Positions 23,712 through 32,463 of a DNA stretch of 64,000 nucleotides are shown one piece after another. The DNA comes from Brevundimonas sp. Root608 (GTDB lineage: Bacteria; Pseudomonadota; Alphaproteobacteria; Caulobacterales; Caulobacteraceae), in NCBI RefSeq assembly GCF_001427825.1, contig NZ_LMGT01000001.1:988305-1052304 (forward strand). The letters run 5' to 3'. The first letter of the stretch is position 1. Each line of letters begins with the position of its first letter. A program made the position numbers and the translations under genes. Below the pieces are notes generated by a model. That model did not search any database. It was not told the DNA's origin and was given only the letters and a program-made list of their open reading frames with translations.

Positions 23712-24100
23712 CCGCGCTCCTGTCCACCTCCGCGCCGCGTCCGGCCGTCTTCCTCGTCGACGACGACCCGGCGGTCGCGCACGCCGTGCAATTCTCCTTC
23801 GACCTCGAAGGGCTGGACGTGCGCAGCTTCAGGGACGCTGAAAGCCTGCTGGCGTCCGGGAGTCTGCCGAAAAAGGGTTGCCTCATCCTCGATTACCATC
23901 TGCCGGGCGTGGACGGGCTGGAGCTTCTTGACCGGCTCCGCGCCAACGACGTGCGCATGCCGGCGGTTCTGATCACGACCAATCCGCGCCCGCACCTGAG
24001 GGCGCGGGCGGCGGCGGCGGGCGTTCCGATCATCGAGAAGCCTCTGCTGACGGACGCCCTGTTGACCGCGGTGCGCAGCGCGCTCGCCCACATCGACTAG
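23708..24100 (+). CDS. fixT: FixT-like single receiver-domain protein
   Basis: This is a stand-alone receiver of 130 residues with FLVDDDPAV, the acceptor Asp in LILDYHLPGVDG and the conserved Lys in IEKPL; there is no output domain. It starts with GTG overlapping the fixK stop. In Caulobacter, FixT is a lone receiver encoded next to fixK that inhibits FixL autophosphorylation, and by position and domain this is its counterpart. Caulobacter FixT binds an iron-sulfur cluster through cysteines; this protein has a single cysteine (KKGCLIL), so that feature appears lost. The name is therefore provisional. Confidence 0.72.
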   Translation: MTALLSTSAPRPAVFLVDDDPAVAHAVQFSFDLEGLDVRSFRDAESLLASGSLPKKGCLILDYHLPGVDGLELLDRLRANDVRMPAVLITTNPRPHLRARAAAAGVPIIEKPLLTDALLTAVRSALAHID

Positions 24101-24131
24101 GCGAACATGGCGACCGCGCCTGGCGGTGCGG

Positions 24132-24425
24132 TCAACCGCGCTTCCGGATTCGGACGCTCCGCCCGGATCGGGCCTCCTGCAGCCTCGGGCGGCCGTCCAG
24201 CAGCATCACGCCGGCGGCGATGACCCCCGCGGAGGCGAGCAGGCTCCCCGCCGAGGCGACGCAGAGAATGCAGTGGCGGGAGACGGGTCCGCAGAGGGCC
24301 GCGGCGACGGCCATGTGATCGGCGGCCGCGACGGTGCAGGCCGCCGCGCCGGCGAAGAGCATCGCGCCGATCATGATCAGGCCGACGCCAATTGTCCGTG
24401 AATTCCGGGTACCGCTGTGCCGCAT
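24132..24425 (-). CDS. Small membrane protein, divergent from ccoN
   Basis: The 97-residue product has hydrophobic segments at about 10-32 and 60-80, with a cysteine pair region CGPVSRHCILC between them, and a basic tail (SVRIRKRG). GAGG lies about nine bases before the ATG at 24425. The FixK-type box at 24472 is 53.5 bases upstream of this start as well as upstream of ccoN, so it is probably induced with the oxidase. I do not recognise the family. Confidence 0.6.
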   Translation of the reverse strand: MRHSGTRNSRTIGVGLIMIGAMLFAGAAACTVAAADHMAVAAALCGPVSRHCILCVASAGSLLASAGVIAAGVMLLDGRPRLQEARSGRSVRIRKRG

Positions 24426-24471
24426 TTTTGAACCTCGCGACTGTTTGAGCCACGATTTTCCAGCCACGGCT

Positions 24472-24485
24472 TTGCGTCAGCGCAA
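24472..24485 (+). promoter_or_regulatory. FixK-type box between the small membrane protein and ccoN
   Basis: TTGCG-TCAG-CGCAA, extended by one matching base on each side, is a perfect dyad. Its centre is 63.5 bases from ccoN and 53.5 from the divergent gene. Confidence 0.75.
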
Positions 24486-24541
24486 AGCGGCGCACGGGGA
24501 GTCGAGGCACGCAGGGGCCTCTCTCACCGGGGCCCAGCCGA

Positions 24542-26203
24542 ATGCCGATCACCGTCTCACAGGATACCGATACGCCAGGCGACGTGGTCGCCCTGTACCT
24601 GTTCGTGGGCGTTGCGGCGGTGGTGGCCCTGCTCGCGACGGCCTTCACCGACGACGCGGCCTTCCGCTTCCACGGCTATTTCCTGATGGCGGCTTCGGTC
24701 GTGGCGCTGGCCGCCATGACCATAGGCATCGCACATGGACGTTTCCGGTCGGATCCCGCCCGCTATGAGGACGGGGTGATTCGCGCCGGCGTGATCGCCA
24801 CCATGTTCTGGGGCGTCATCGGCATGACCGTCGGCGTCTTCATCGCCGCCCAGCTTTCATGGCCCGACATCTTCTATTTCCCCGAGCACGGCTGGCTCAA
24901 CTTCGGCCGTCTGCGGCCCCTGCACACCTCGGGCGTGATCTTCGCCTTCGGCGGCAACGCCCTGATCTGCACGTCCTTCTGGGTCGTCCAGCGCACCTGC
25001 AAGGCGCGACTGGCGGGCGGGGTCTGGCCGTGGTTCGTGTTCTGGGGCTACCAGCTGTTCATCGTCCTGGCCGCCACGGGCTATGTCGCGGGCATCAGCC
25101 AGTCGCGCGAATACGCCGAGCCGGAATGGTACGTCGACCTGTGGCTGACCATCGTCTGGGTCGCCTATCTGTTCGTCTTCCTCGGCACCATCTGGAAGCG
25201 CAAGGAACCCCACATCTACGTGGCCAACTGGTTCTATCTGGCCTTCATCGTCACCATCGCCCTGCTGCATCTGGTCAACAACGCCGCCGTGCCGGTCGGC
25301 CTGCTGGAGGCGCGCAGCTATTCGGCCTTCGGCGGGGTCCAGGACGCCCTGGTGCAGTGGTGGTACGGCCACAACGCCGTGGGCTTCTTCCTTACCGCCG
25401 GCTTCCTGGCGATGATGTACTATTTCGTGCCCAAGCGGGTTGAGCGGCCGGTCTATTCATACCGCCTCTCGATCGTCCACTTCTGGTCGCTGATCTTCAT
25501 CTACATCTGGGCCGGGCCGCACCACCTGCACTACACGGCCCTGCCGCAATGGGCGCAGACGCTGGGCATGACCTTCTCGATCATGCTGTGGATGCCGTCC
25601 TGGGGCGGGATGATCAACGGCCTGATGACCCTGTCGGGAGCGTGGGACAAGCTGCGCACCGACCCCGTCGTCCGCATGATGGTCGTGGCCATCGCCTTCT
25701 ACGGCATGGCGACCTTCGAGGGCCCGCTGATGTCCATCCGGACGGTCAACGCCCTGTCGCACTACACCGACTGGACCATCGGCCACGTCCACGCCGGCGC
25801 CCTCGGCTGGGTCGGCTTCATCACCTTCGGCGCCATCTACTGCATGGTCCCGTGGCTGTGGAAGAAGGACCGGCTGTACTCCAACGCCCTCGTCGAGTGG
25901 CATTTCTGGATCGCGACGACGGGCATCGTTCTCTACATCACCGCGATGTGGGTCTCCGGTATCATGGAGGGCCTGATGTGGCGCGAGTACACGCCCGACG
26001 GCTTCCTCGCGAACAGCTTCATCGAGACCGTGTCGGCCAAGCACATCCAGAACGTCATCCGCACCGTCGGCGGCCTGATGTTCCTGGGCGGCACGCTCAT
26101 CATGTCCTACAACCTGTGGCAGACGATCCGCATGCCGTCCTCGCGCACCGCCGCGAACGTGCCCGCGACGACGATCGAGCCGCAACTCCTGCCGGCCGAG
26201 TGA
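24542..26203 (+). CDS. ccoN: cbb3-type cytochrome c oxidase subunit I (CcoN)
   Basis: The 553-residue catalytic subunit of the high-affinity oxidase has about 14 helices. It carries the heme/CuB histidines of CcoN in [53 protein letters not shown] and [13 protein letters not shown]. It reduces O2 to water and pumps protons under micro-oxic conditions. It is the first gene of ccoNOQP and lies behind a FixK-type box. Confidence 0.97.
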   Translation: MPITVSQDTDTPGDVVALYLFVGVAAVVALLATAFTDDAAFRFHGYFLMAASVVALAAMTIGIAHGRFRSDPARYEDGVIRAGVIATMFWGVIGMTVGVFIAAQLSWPDIFYFPEHGWLNFGRLRPLHTSGVIFAFGGNALICTSFWVVQRTCKARLAGGVWPWFVFWGYQLFIVLAATGYVAGISQSREYAEPEWYVDLWLTIVWVAYLFVFLGTIWKRKEPHIYVANWFYLAFIVTIALLHLVNNAAVPVGLLEARSYSAFGGVQDALVQWWYGHNAVGFFLTAGFLAMMYYFVPKRVERPVYSYRLSIVHFWSLIFIYIWAGPHHLHYTALPQWAQTLGMTFSIMLWMPSWGGMINGLMTLSGAWDKLRTDPVVRMMVVAIAFYGMATFEGPLMSIRTVNALSHYTDWTIGHVHAGALGWVGFITFGAIYCMVPWLWKKDRLYSNALVEWHFWIATTGIVLYITAMWVSGIMEGLMWREYTPDGFLANSFIETVSAKHIQNVIRTVGGLMFLGGTLIMSYNLWQTIRMPSSRTAANVPATTIEPQLLPAE

Positions 26204-26213
26204 GGATCGCCCC

Positions 26214-26951
26214 ATGTGGAAGAAGCACGCGAAATTCGAGCGTCACTCGCTCTGGCTGGTGATCGGCATCACCATCGTCGTCTCGATCGGCGGCCTCGTC
26301 GAGATCGCCCCGCTGTTCTGGGTCGAGAGCACGATCGAGGAGGTCGAGGGGGTTCGCCCCTACACGCCGCTCGAGCTGGCCGGCCGCGACATCTACATCG
26401 GCGAGGGCTGCTACAGCTGCCACTCGCAGATGATCCGGCCCCTCCGCGACGAGGTCGAACGCTACGGCCACTACAGCCTCGCCGCCGAGAGCATGTACGA
26501 CCACCCGTTCCAGTGGGGGTCCAAGCGCACCGGGCCGGATCTGGCGCGCGTGGGCGGCAAATACTCGAACGAATGGCACCGGGAGCACCTGACGGACCCG
26601 CGCGCCGTGGTGCCGGAGTCCAACATGCCGCCTTACCGGTTCCTGGCCGACCAGGACCTGGACCAGCACGCCATCCGGGCGAAGCTGCGGGCCATGCTGG
26701 CGGTCGGCGTTCCCTATACGGCGGCGCAGATCGAGAACGCCGAGGCGGATCTGAACGCCCAGGTCGATCCGTTCGCGAGCGAGACCTCCGAGCTGCGCGG
26801 CCGCTACGGGCCCCGGGTCGCCCAGGGTGATTTCGACGGCGACCCGTCGCGCCTGACCAAGATGGACGCCCTGATCGCCTATCTTCAGCAACTCGGCACC
26901 CAGGTCGATTTCCGGACCTACCAGGCCGAAGACCCGGACAACATGCGATGA
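26214..26951 (+). CDS. ccoO: cbb3 oxidase subunit II (CcoO), monoheme cytochrome c
   Basis: The 245-residue protein has one N-terminal helix (~10-33) and one c-type heme motif, [11 protein letters not shown] near residue 67, followed by the CcoO signature [34 protein letters not shown]. It passes electrons to CcoN. GAGGA precedes the ATG; ccoQ overlaps its stop by four bases. Confidence 0.97.
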   Translation: MWKKHAKFERHSLWLVIGITIVVSIGGLVEIAPLFWVESTIEEVEGVRPYTPLELAGRDIYIGEGCYSCHSQMIRPLRDEVERYGHYSLAAESMYDHPFQWGSKRTGPDLARVGGKYSNEWHREHLTDPRAVVPESNMPPYRFLADQDLDQHAIRAKLRAMLAVGVPYTAAQIENAEADLNAQVDPFASETSELRGRYGPRVAQGDFDGDPSRLTKMDALIAYLQQLGTQVDFRTYQAEDPDNMR

Positions 26952-27121
26952 GCGGGCTCGACTACGAAACCGTGGCGCGGTTCGCCCAGCAGGGCGGCAC
27001 CCTCTATTTCGGCGCCGTCTTCGTGGCCGGGTTGATCTACGCCCTGTGGCCGAAGCACGGCGAAGACTTCCGCCGCCTGTCCCACCTGCCGCTCGAAAAG
27101 GACGAGGATGACCATGTCTGA
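26948..27121 (+). CDS. ccoQ: cbb3 oxidase small subunit (CcoQ)
   Basis: This short 57-residue protein begins [17 protein letters not shown] and has one membrane helix ([17 protein letters not shown]), the usual form of CcoQ. It stabilises the assembled oxidase. Its start overlaps the ccoO stop and its end overlaps ccoP. Confidence 0.9.
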   Translation: MSGLDYETVARFAQQGGTLYFGAVFVAGLIYALWPKHGEDFRRLSHLPLEKDEDDHV

Positions 27122-28013
27122 ACGCGAGCGCGACGAACATTCCGGCGTCGAGACGACCGGCCACGAGTGGGACGGGATCAAGGAACTGGACAATCCGCTG
27201 CCGCGCTGGTGGCTGTGGGTCTTCTACGGCTCCATCGTCGTGGCCATCGCCTACTGGGTGCTGATGCCCGCATGGCCCGGCCTCAGGGGCTACACCCCCG
27301 GGCTCATGAAACAGTCCGACCGCGTCGACCTGGTCGAGCAGCTGGCCGCCCTGCAGACCCAGCGGGGCCGGGGCGAGGCCCTGCTGATGTCGGCGTCGCT
27401 GGAGCAGATCGAGGCGGATCCCGACCTGCAGGCCCATGCCCTGGCGGTCGGCCAGTCGGTCTTCGGCGACAACTGCGCCAGCTGCCACGGCGTGGGCGGC
27501 GGCGGGGCCAAGGGCTATCCGAACCTGCGCGACGACGTCTGGCTGTGGGGGGGCACCCTGGCCGAGATCGAACACACCATTCGCGTCGGCGTCCGGTCGG
27601 CCCACCCCGAGACGCGGACGTCGCAGATGCCGGCGTTCGGACGCGACGGCATGCTCAACGCCGCCCAGGTCTCCGATCTGACGGAGTATGTCATGGCGCT
27701 GTCCGGCCGCGAGGCCGACGCCGCGGCGGTGGGCCGGGCGCAACAGCTGTACGCAGACAACTGCGCCGCCTGTCATACGCCGACGGGCGTGGGCGACCGC
27801 ATGCTGGGAGCGCCGAACCTGACCGACCGGGAATGGCTGTTCGGCTCTGACCGGGACTCCATCCGGGCCCAGATTCACAACGGCCGAAACGGGGTCATGC
27901 CGACCTGGGAGGGCCGTTTCTCGCCCGCCGTGATCAAGGCGCTGGCCGTCTATGTCCACGTCAACGCCGGTGGCGGCGAAGCCTCCGGCGCGAGTGAAGC
28001 CGCCGCGCCATGA
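27108..28013 (+). CDS. ccoP: cbb3 oxidase subunit III (CcoP), diheme cytochrome c
   Basis: The 301-residue protein carries one membrane helix (~40-60, WWLWVFYGSIVVAIAYW) and two CxxCH heme motifs, NCASCHGVGG and NCAACHTPTG. It receives electrons from soluble cytochrome c. Starts at 27108 or 27114 are both in frame with an AAGGACGAGG stretch upstream. ccoG overlaps its stop by four bases. Confidence 0.96.
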   Translation: MTMSERERDEHSGVETTGHEWDGIKELDNPLPRWWLWVFYGSIVVAIAYWVLMPAWPGLRGYTPGLMKQSDRVDLVEQLAALQTQRGRGEALLMSASLEQIEADPDLQAHALAVGQSVFGDNCASCHGVGGGGAKGYPNLRDDVWLWGGTLAEIEHTIRVGVRSAHPETRTSQMPAFGRDGMLNAAQVSDLTEYVMALSGREADAAAVGRAQQLYADNCAACHTPTGVGDRMLGAPNLTDREWLFGSDRDSIRAQIHNGRNGVMPTWEGRFSPAVIKALAVYVHVNAGGGEASGASEAAAP

Positions 28014-29500
28014 CCATCATCATCGACCGGACCCGCGAGCGGCCGGCGACGGCGGGTCCGGTCTCGGTCGCCGAACGCCAGCGCGAGAAGGCGCGACCGA
28101 GGGGACTCTATCAGCCGCGGATCCCGATCTACCCCAAGCTGGTCCACGGCCGGTGGCGGTGGATCAAATGGGCCCTGCTGATCGTGATGCTGGCGATCTA
28201 CTACATCACGCCGTGGATCCGCTGGGAGCGCCCGGGGGGCCTGCCGGACCAGGCGGTTCTGGTCGACTTCGACGGCGGCCGCTTCTACCTGTTCATGATC
28301 CAGCTGTGGCCGCAGGAGGTGTATTTCATCACCGGCCTGCTGGTGATCGCGGCCCTGGCGCTGTTCCTCGTGACGGCCCTGTTCGGGCGGCTGTGGTGCG
28401 GCTACGCCTGCCCGCAGACGGTGTGGACGGATCTCTACATCCATATCGAACGGATGTTCGAGGGCGACCGCAACGCCCGCATGCGCCTCGACGCGGCCCC
28501 GATGTCCTTCAACAAGCTGTGGCGAAAGGCCGGCAAGCACGCGGTGTGGATCGGCGTCGCCTTCGGCACGGGCGGAGCGTGGATATTCTACTTCCATGAC
28601 GCGCCAACGCTGATCCGCACCTTCTGGGTCGGGACCGCGCCGATGACGGCCTATGTCTCGTGCGCCATCCTGACCTTCACCACCTATGTCTTCGCCGGCC
28701 ACATGCGCGAGCAGGTCTGCACCTATATGTGCCCGTGGCCGCGCATCCAGGGGGCCATGCTCGACGACCAGTCGTTCCAGGTCACCTACCGCTACGACCG
28801 CGGCGAGCCCCGCGGCCCGCACAAGAAGACCGAGTCCTGGGAGGGCCGCGGCGACTGCATCGACTGCAACCAGTGCGTCGTGGTCTGCCCGATGGGCATA
28901 GACATCCGCAACGGCGCGCAGCTGGAGTGCATCAACTGCGGCCTGTGCATCGACGCCTGCAACGAGATCATGGACAAGGTCGGGCGGCCGCGCGGCCTGA
29001 TCGCCTATGACACCGACGCGGCCGTCACGGCCCGGAATGTCGGCCTGAAGCCGAAGCACCGCCTGGTCCGGCCGCGCACCCTCTATTACGGCCTGGCGCT
29101 GATCCTGGTCGGGGGCCTCATGATCTGGGGCTTCAGCACGCGCGAGCAGATCGGCGTCCATGCCCTGCGGGACCGCAACCCGGCCTGGGTCCGGCTGCAC
29201 GACGGCGCGGTCCGCAACGGCTACACCCTGAAGATCGCCAATCATGGCTTCGAGACCGCCACGGTGGAAATCCGTTACGCCGGCGTTCCCGGAGCGGCGC
29301 TGAGAATTCCCGGTCAGCCGGGCGCCGATCCGCTGCGCGTCCAGGTCGAGCCCAATCGCGTCACCCCGTTGCGGATCTTCGTCACCGCCCCGGCCAATCA
29401 GGTCGCCGAAGGCAGCCGGGACGCGGCTTTTGAAGTCCGCTCGGGCGGCGAGACTCAGACCGTCCGGACCGCCTTCGATTACGGGAGCCAGATGCGATGA
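28010..29500 (+). CDS. ccoG: CcoG (FixG/RdxA), membrane ferredoxin-like protein for cbb3 maturation
   Basis: This is a 496-residue protein with several helices, CGYACPQTVWTDLY and CTYMCPWPRIQGAM in loops, and a twin cluster motif GDCIDCNQCVVVCPMGID / LECINCGLCIDACNE. A C-terminal Ig-like domain follows the last helix. Family members are cupric reductases needed for CuB delivery to the oxidase. It overlaps ccoP and ccoH. Confidence 0.96.
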   Translation: MTIIIDRTRERPATAGPVSVAERQREKARPRGLYQPRIPIYPKLVHGRWRWIKWALLIVMLAIYYITPWIRWERPGGLPDQAVLVDFDGGRFYLFMIQLWPQEVYFITGLLVIAALALFLVTALFGRLWCGYACPQTVWTDLYIHIERMFEGDRNARMRLDAAPMSFNKLWRKAGKHAVWIGVAFGTGGAWIFYFHDAPTLIRTFWVGTAPMTAYVSCAILTFTTYVFAGHMREQVCTYMCPWPRIQGAMLDDQSFQVTYRYDRGEPRGPHKKTESWEGRGDCIDCNQCVVVCPMGIDIRNGAQLECINCGLCIDACNEIMDKVGRPRGLIAYDTDAAVTARNVGLKPKHRLVRPRTLYYGLALILVGGLMIWGFSTREQIGVHALRDRNPAWVRLHDGAVRNGYTLKIANHGFETATVEIRYAGVPGAALRIPGQPGADPLRVQVEPNRVTPLRIFVTAPANQVAEGSRDAAFEVRSGGETQTVRTAFDYGSQMR

Positions 29501-29985
29501 ACGTCCCGAAATCAGGCTCGAAACCACCCTTCACGATCAAGGGCTGGCATGTCGGCGCCGCCGTCGTGGCCTTCTTCGCTCTGGTGATCGGGGTGGACAC
29601 CGGCTTTCTGGTGCTCGCCTACCGGTCGCACCCCGGGCAGGTGGCGCCGCGGCCCTATGAAGCCGGCCTGATCTACAATGCGGAACTGGCGCGGCTGCGA
29701 GCACAGGAGGTGCTGGGCTGGCGCGCGGGGGCCGAGGCGCGGACACGGGGGCTGGAGGTGTTGATGCAGAGCCGGGACGGTCAGCCGCTGACCGGACTGC
29801 GGGTTTCGGCTACCCTTGAGCGCCCGGCGACCGAGCAGGGACGCACCGAACTGATCCTGCAGGAGAGGGCGCCGGGCGTATACGCCGTCGATCGCACCCT
29901 GAAGGGGACCTGGGACGCCCGCATCGTGGCCGCCGGCGGCTCGGGCGCGCGGTTCATCGCCGAGCGGAGGCTGACATGGCCCTGA
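29497..29985 (+). CDS. ccoH: CcoH (FixH), cbb3 assembly protein
   Basis: The 162-residue protein has one N-terminal helix (GWHVGAAVVAFFALVIGVDTGFLVLA) and the FixH phrase YEAGLIYNAELARLRAQEVLGW, with a periplasmic domain after it. It stabilises the oxidase during assembly. It overlaps ccoG by four and ccoI by ten bases. Confidence 0.94.
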   Translation: MNVPKSGSKPPFTIKGWHVGAAVVAFFALVIGVDTGFLVLAYRSHPGQVAPRPYEAGLIYNAELARLRAQEVLGWRAGAEARTRGLEVLMQSRDGQPLTGLRVSATLERPATEQGRTELILQERAPGVYAVDRTLKGTWDARIVAAGGSGARFIAERRLTWP

Positions 29986-32150
29986 CCTTCGACGCCGCCA
30001 GCTCGCCGGACATGTCGGCCTTCCTGCGGCGGACGGACGACGGGCGCGCGAGCGTGGATCTTCTGGTGACGGGCGCGCGCTGCGCCGGCTGCATCTCGAA
30101 GATCGAACGGGCGGTGTCGGGCCTCCCCGGCGTCGAGTCCGCCCGGCTCAACCTGTCGACCGGACGGCTCGCTGTCGGCCTCGCCAACAGCGCCGTCGAT
30201 CCCGCCCGGATCATCTCGGCCCTCGACCGGCTCGGCTATCCGGCGACGCCGTTCGACCCCGGCGCGGCCATGGTCCAGCGCGACCGCGAGGGACGCCGTC
30301 TGATCCTCGCCCTGGCCGTGGCGGGCTTCGGCGCGATGAACGCCATGATGTTCTCGGTGCCGATCTGGGCCGGGCTGTTCGACCAGGAGCTGGGTCCGGC
30401 CACCCGCTCCATGATGATGTGGATGTCGGCGATCGTCGGCGCGCCGTGCGCCATCTTCGCCGGCATGCCCTTCTTCCAGTCGGCCTGGCGGTCGCTCCGC
30501 GCGGGCCGCGCCAATATGGATGTCCCGATCTCGGTCGGGGTGATCCTGACCCTGGCGATCAGCTTCTCCGAGACGATCCTCAACGGCCGCGACGCCTATT
30601 TCGACGCCGCCGTCTCCCTGCTGTTCCTGCTGCTGATCGGACGCTGGCTCGACCATGTGCTGCGGGCGAAGGCGCGCAGCGCGGCCGGCGACCTGCTGGC
30701 CCTGCAGGCCCCCGCCGCCTGCGTCGTGGATGCGCCCGGCCGCGAACGGTCGGTTCCGCTCGGCGACATCCAGCTAGGCGACATCCTGCGCGTCCGGCCC
30801 GGCGACCGCATCCCCGTGGACGCCGTCCTCGAGTCGGGTGAGGCGCTTCTCGACAACAGCCTGCTGACCGGCGAGAGCGCTCCGGAGCGCGTGCGGCCGG
30901 GGCAGCTGTGCCGCGCCGGCGCCGTCAACACCGCCGGCCTGCTGACGGTGCGCGCCAGCGCCCGGTCGGAGGACTCCACCCTCGCGGCCATCGCCCGGCT
31001 GGTCGAGGCCGGCGCCCAGTCGCGCTCGCGTTATGTCCGACTCGCGGATCGCGCCGCCGCCCTCTATGTGCCGGTGGTTCATGCGGCGGCGCTGGCGACC
31101 TTCGCCGGCGGCTGGGCCCTCGGTCTCGATCCCCGGGAAGCGCTGATCCGCGCGGTCGCTGTCCTGATCGTCACCTGCCCCTGCGCCCTCGGCCTCGCCG
31201 TGCCGGCGGTGCAGGTGGTGGCCTCGGCGCGGCTCTTCCGCCGCGGCGTGCTGGTCAAGTCGGGGGCCGCGCTGGAGCGGCTGGCCGAGATCGATCACGT
31301 CGTTTTCGACAAGACCGGCGTGCTGACCGAGGGGCGTCCGGCGCTGGTGGGCGCGCCGCAGGCGGTGATCGCCATGGCGGCTCCGCTGGCTCGCGCCTCC
31401 AGCCACCCCATGGCCCGCGCCGTCACCCGCGCGGCGGGCGAGGGGCCCGTGGCGACGGACGTCGTCGAACACGCCGGCCTGGGCGTCGAGGGGCTGATCG
31501 ACGGGCGCCGCGCCCGCCTCGGCCGGGCGGCCTTCGTCGGCGCCTCGACCCTGAGATCGGGCGAAACGGAACTGTGGTTCGGCTTCGAAGGCGAGACCAA
31601 GGTCCGGCTGCAGTTCTCTGACGTCGTCAGGCCGGACGCCGCCGCGACGATCAAGGCGCTCGGCGCCCGCGGGATCACGGTGGAGATTCTCTCCGGCGAT
31701 CAGGTCGGGGCGGTCGGCGCGGTGGCCGACACGCTCGGCGTGACGGCATGGAAGGCGGGGATGGTGCCGCAGGAGAAGGCCGAGGCGATCGACCGCCTCG
31801 CCGCCGCGGGCCGCAAGGTGCTGATGGTCGGGGACGGGCTGAACGACACCGCCGCCCTGGCGCGGGCCCACGCCGCCATCGCGCCCGGGTCGGCGCTCGA
31901 GGCGAGCCAGAACGCCGCCGACCTGGTCCTGACCCGGGACGCCCTGATGGCGGTGGTCGAGGCGATCGACGTGGCCCGTTCGGCCCGCCGCCGGGCGCTG
32001 GAGAATTTCGGCTTCGCGGCCCTCTACAACCTGGTCGCCGCGCCCGCCGCCATGCTCGGCTTCGTCAATCCGTTCGTCGCCGCCCTGGCGATGTCGGGGT
32101 CGTCGCTGGTGGTCACCCTTAATGCGCTTCGGGTCAGGGGCGGGCGATGA
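29976..32150 (+). CDS. ccoI: CcoI (FixI), copper-exporting P1B-type ATPase for oxidase assembly
   Basis: The 724-residue heavy-metal ATPase shows an N-terminal metal-binding domain with CAGC, eight helices, the transport motif CPC (VTCPCALGLA), the phosphorylation site DKTG, the HP motif in SSHPMARAV and GDGLNDTAAL. CcoI-type ATPases deliver copper for the CuB site of CcoN rather than for detoxification. Context within ccoGHIS fixes the subtype. Confidence 0.95.
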   Translation: MALTFDAASSPDMSAFLRRTDDGRASVDLLVTGARCAGCISKIERAVSGLPGVESARLNLSTGRLAVGLANSAVDPARIISALDRLGYPATPFDPGAAMVQRDREGRRLILALAVAGFGAMNAMMFSVPIWAGLFDQELGPATRSMMMWMSAIVGAPCAIFAGMPFFQSAWRSLRAGRANMDVPISVGVILTLAISFSETILNGRDAYFDAAVSLLFLLLIGRWLDHVLRAKARSAAGDLLALQAPAACVVDAPGRERSVPLGDIQLGDILRVRPGDRIPVDAVLESGEALLDNSLLTGESAPERVRPGQLCRAGAVNTAGLLTVRASARSEDSTLAAIARLVEAGAQSRSRYVRLADRAAALYVPVVHAAALATFAGGWALGLDPREALIRAVAVLIVTCPCALGLAVPAVQVVASARLFRRGVLVKSGAALERLAEIDHVVFDKTGVLTEGRPALVGAPQAVIAMAAPLARASSHPMARAVTRAAGEGPVATDVVEHAGLGVEGLIDGRRARLGRAAFVGASTLRSGETELWFGFEGETKVRLQFSDVVRPDAAATIKALGARGITVEILSGDQVGAVGAVADTLGVTAWKAGMVPQEKAEAIDRLAAAGRKVLMVGDGLNDTAALARAHAAIAPGSALEASQNAADLVLTRDALMAVVEAIDVARSARRRALENFGFAALYNLVAAPAAMLGFVNPFVAALAMSGSSLVVTLNALRVRGGR

Positions 32151-32353
32151 ACATCATCTTCCTGCTGGCGCCGTTCTCGGTTCTGCTGGGGCTGCTGGCC
32201 GTGGGGGCCTTCGTCTGGACCCTGCGCTCCGGCCAGTACGACGACATCGAGGGGGATGCGGCCCGCATCCTGATCGATGACGACGCCGATCCTGACGGCC
32301 CGGCGCCCTGTGGCGATGCCGGGACGAACCGGCCGGAAGCCGACGACGCCTGA
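32147..32353 (+). CDS. ccoS: CcoS (FixS), cbb3 assembly protein
   Basis: The product has 68 residues with one helix (IIFLLAPFSVLLGLLAVGAFVWTL) followed by SGQYDDIEGDAARIL, the FixS signature, and an acidic tail. It is required for heme and copper insertion. It overlaps ccoI by four bases and ends the cluster. Confidence 0.94.
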   Translation: MNIIFLLAPFSVLLGLLAVGAFVWTLRSGQYDDIEGDAARILIDDDADPDGPAPCGDAGTNRPEADDA

Positions 32354-32463
32354 AAGGCTCCGCTTCCGGGCCGTCAGGTCACAGGCGGATGGGAATACGG
32401 CGGCGAGCCCTCTAGGCTGGGTCGGGGAATCGCGGCTCCTGGTCCGCGACGAGGGAAAACGCC

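Noticed and set aside
30060..32150. Treating the P-type ATPase as a copper-detoxification CopA
   Set aside because: Its place inside ccoGHIS with overlapping frames fixes it as the assembly ATPase CcoI.
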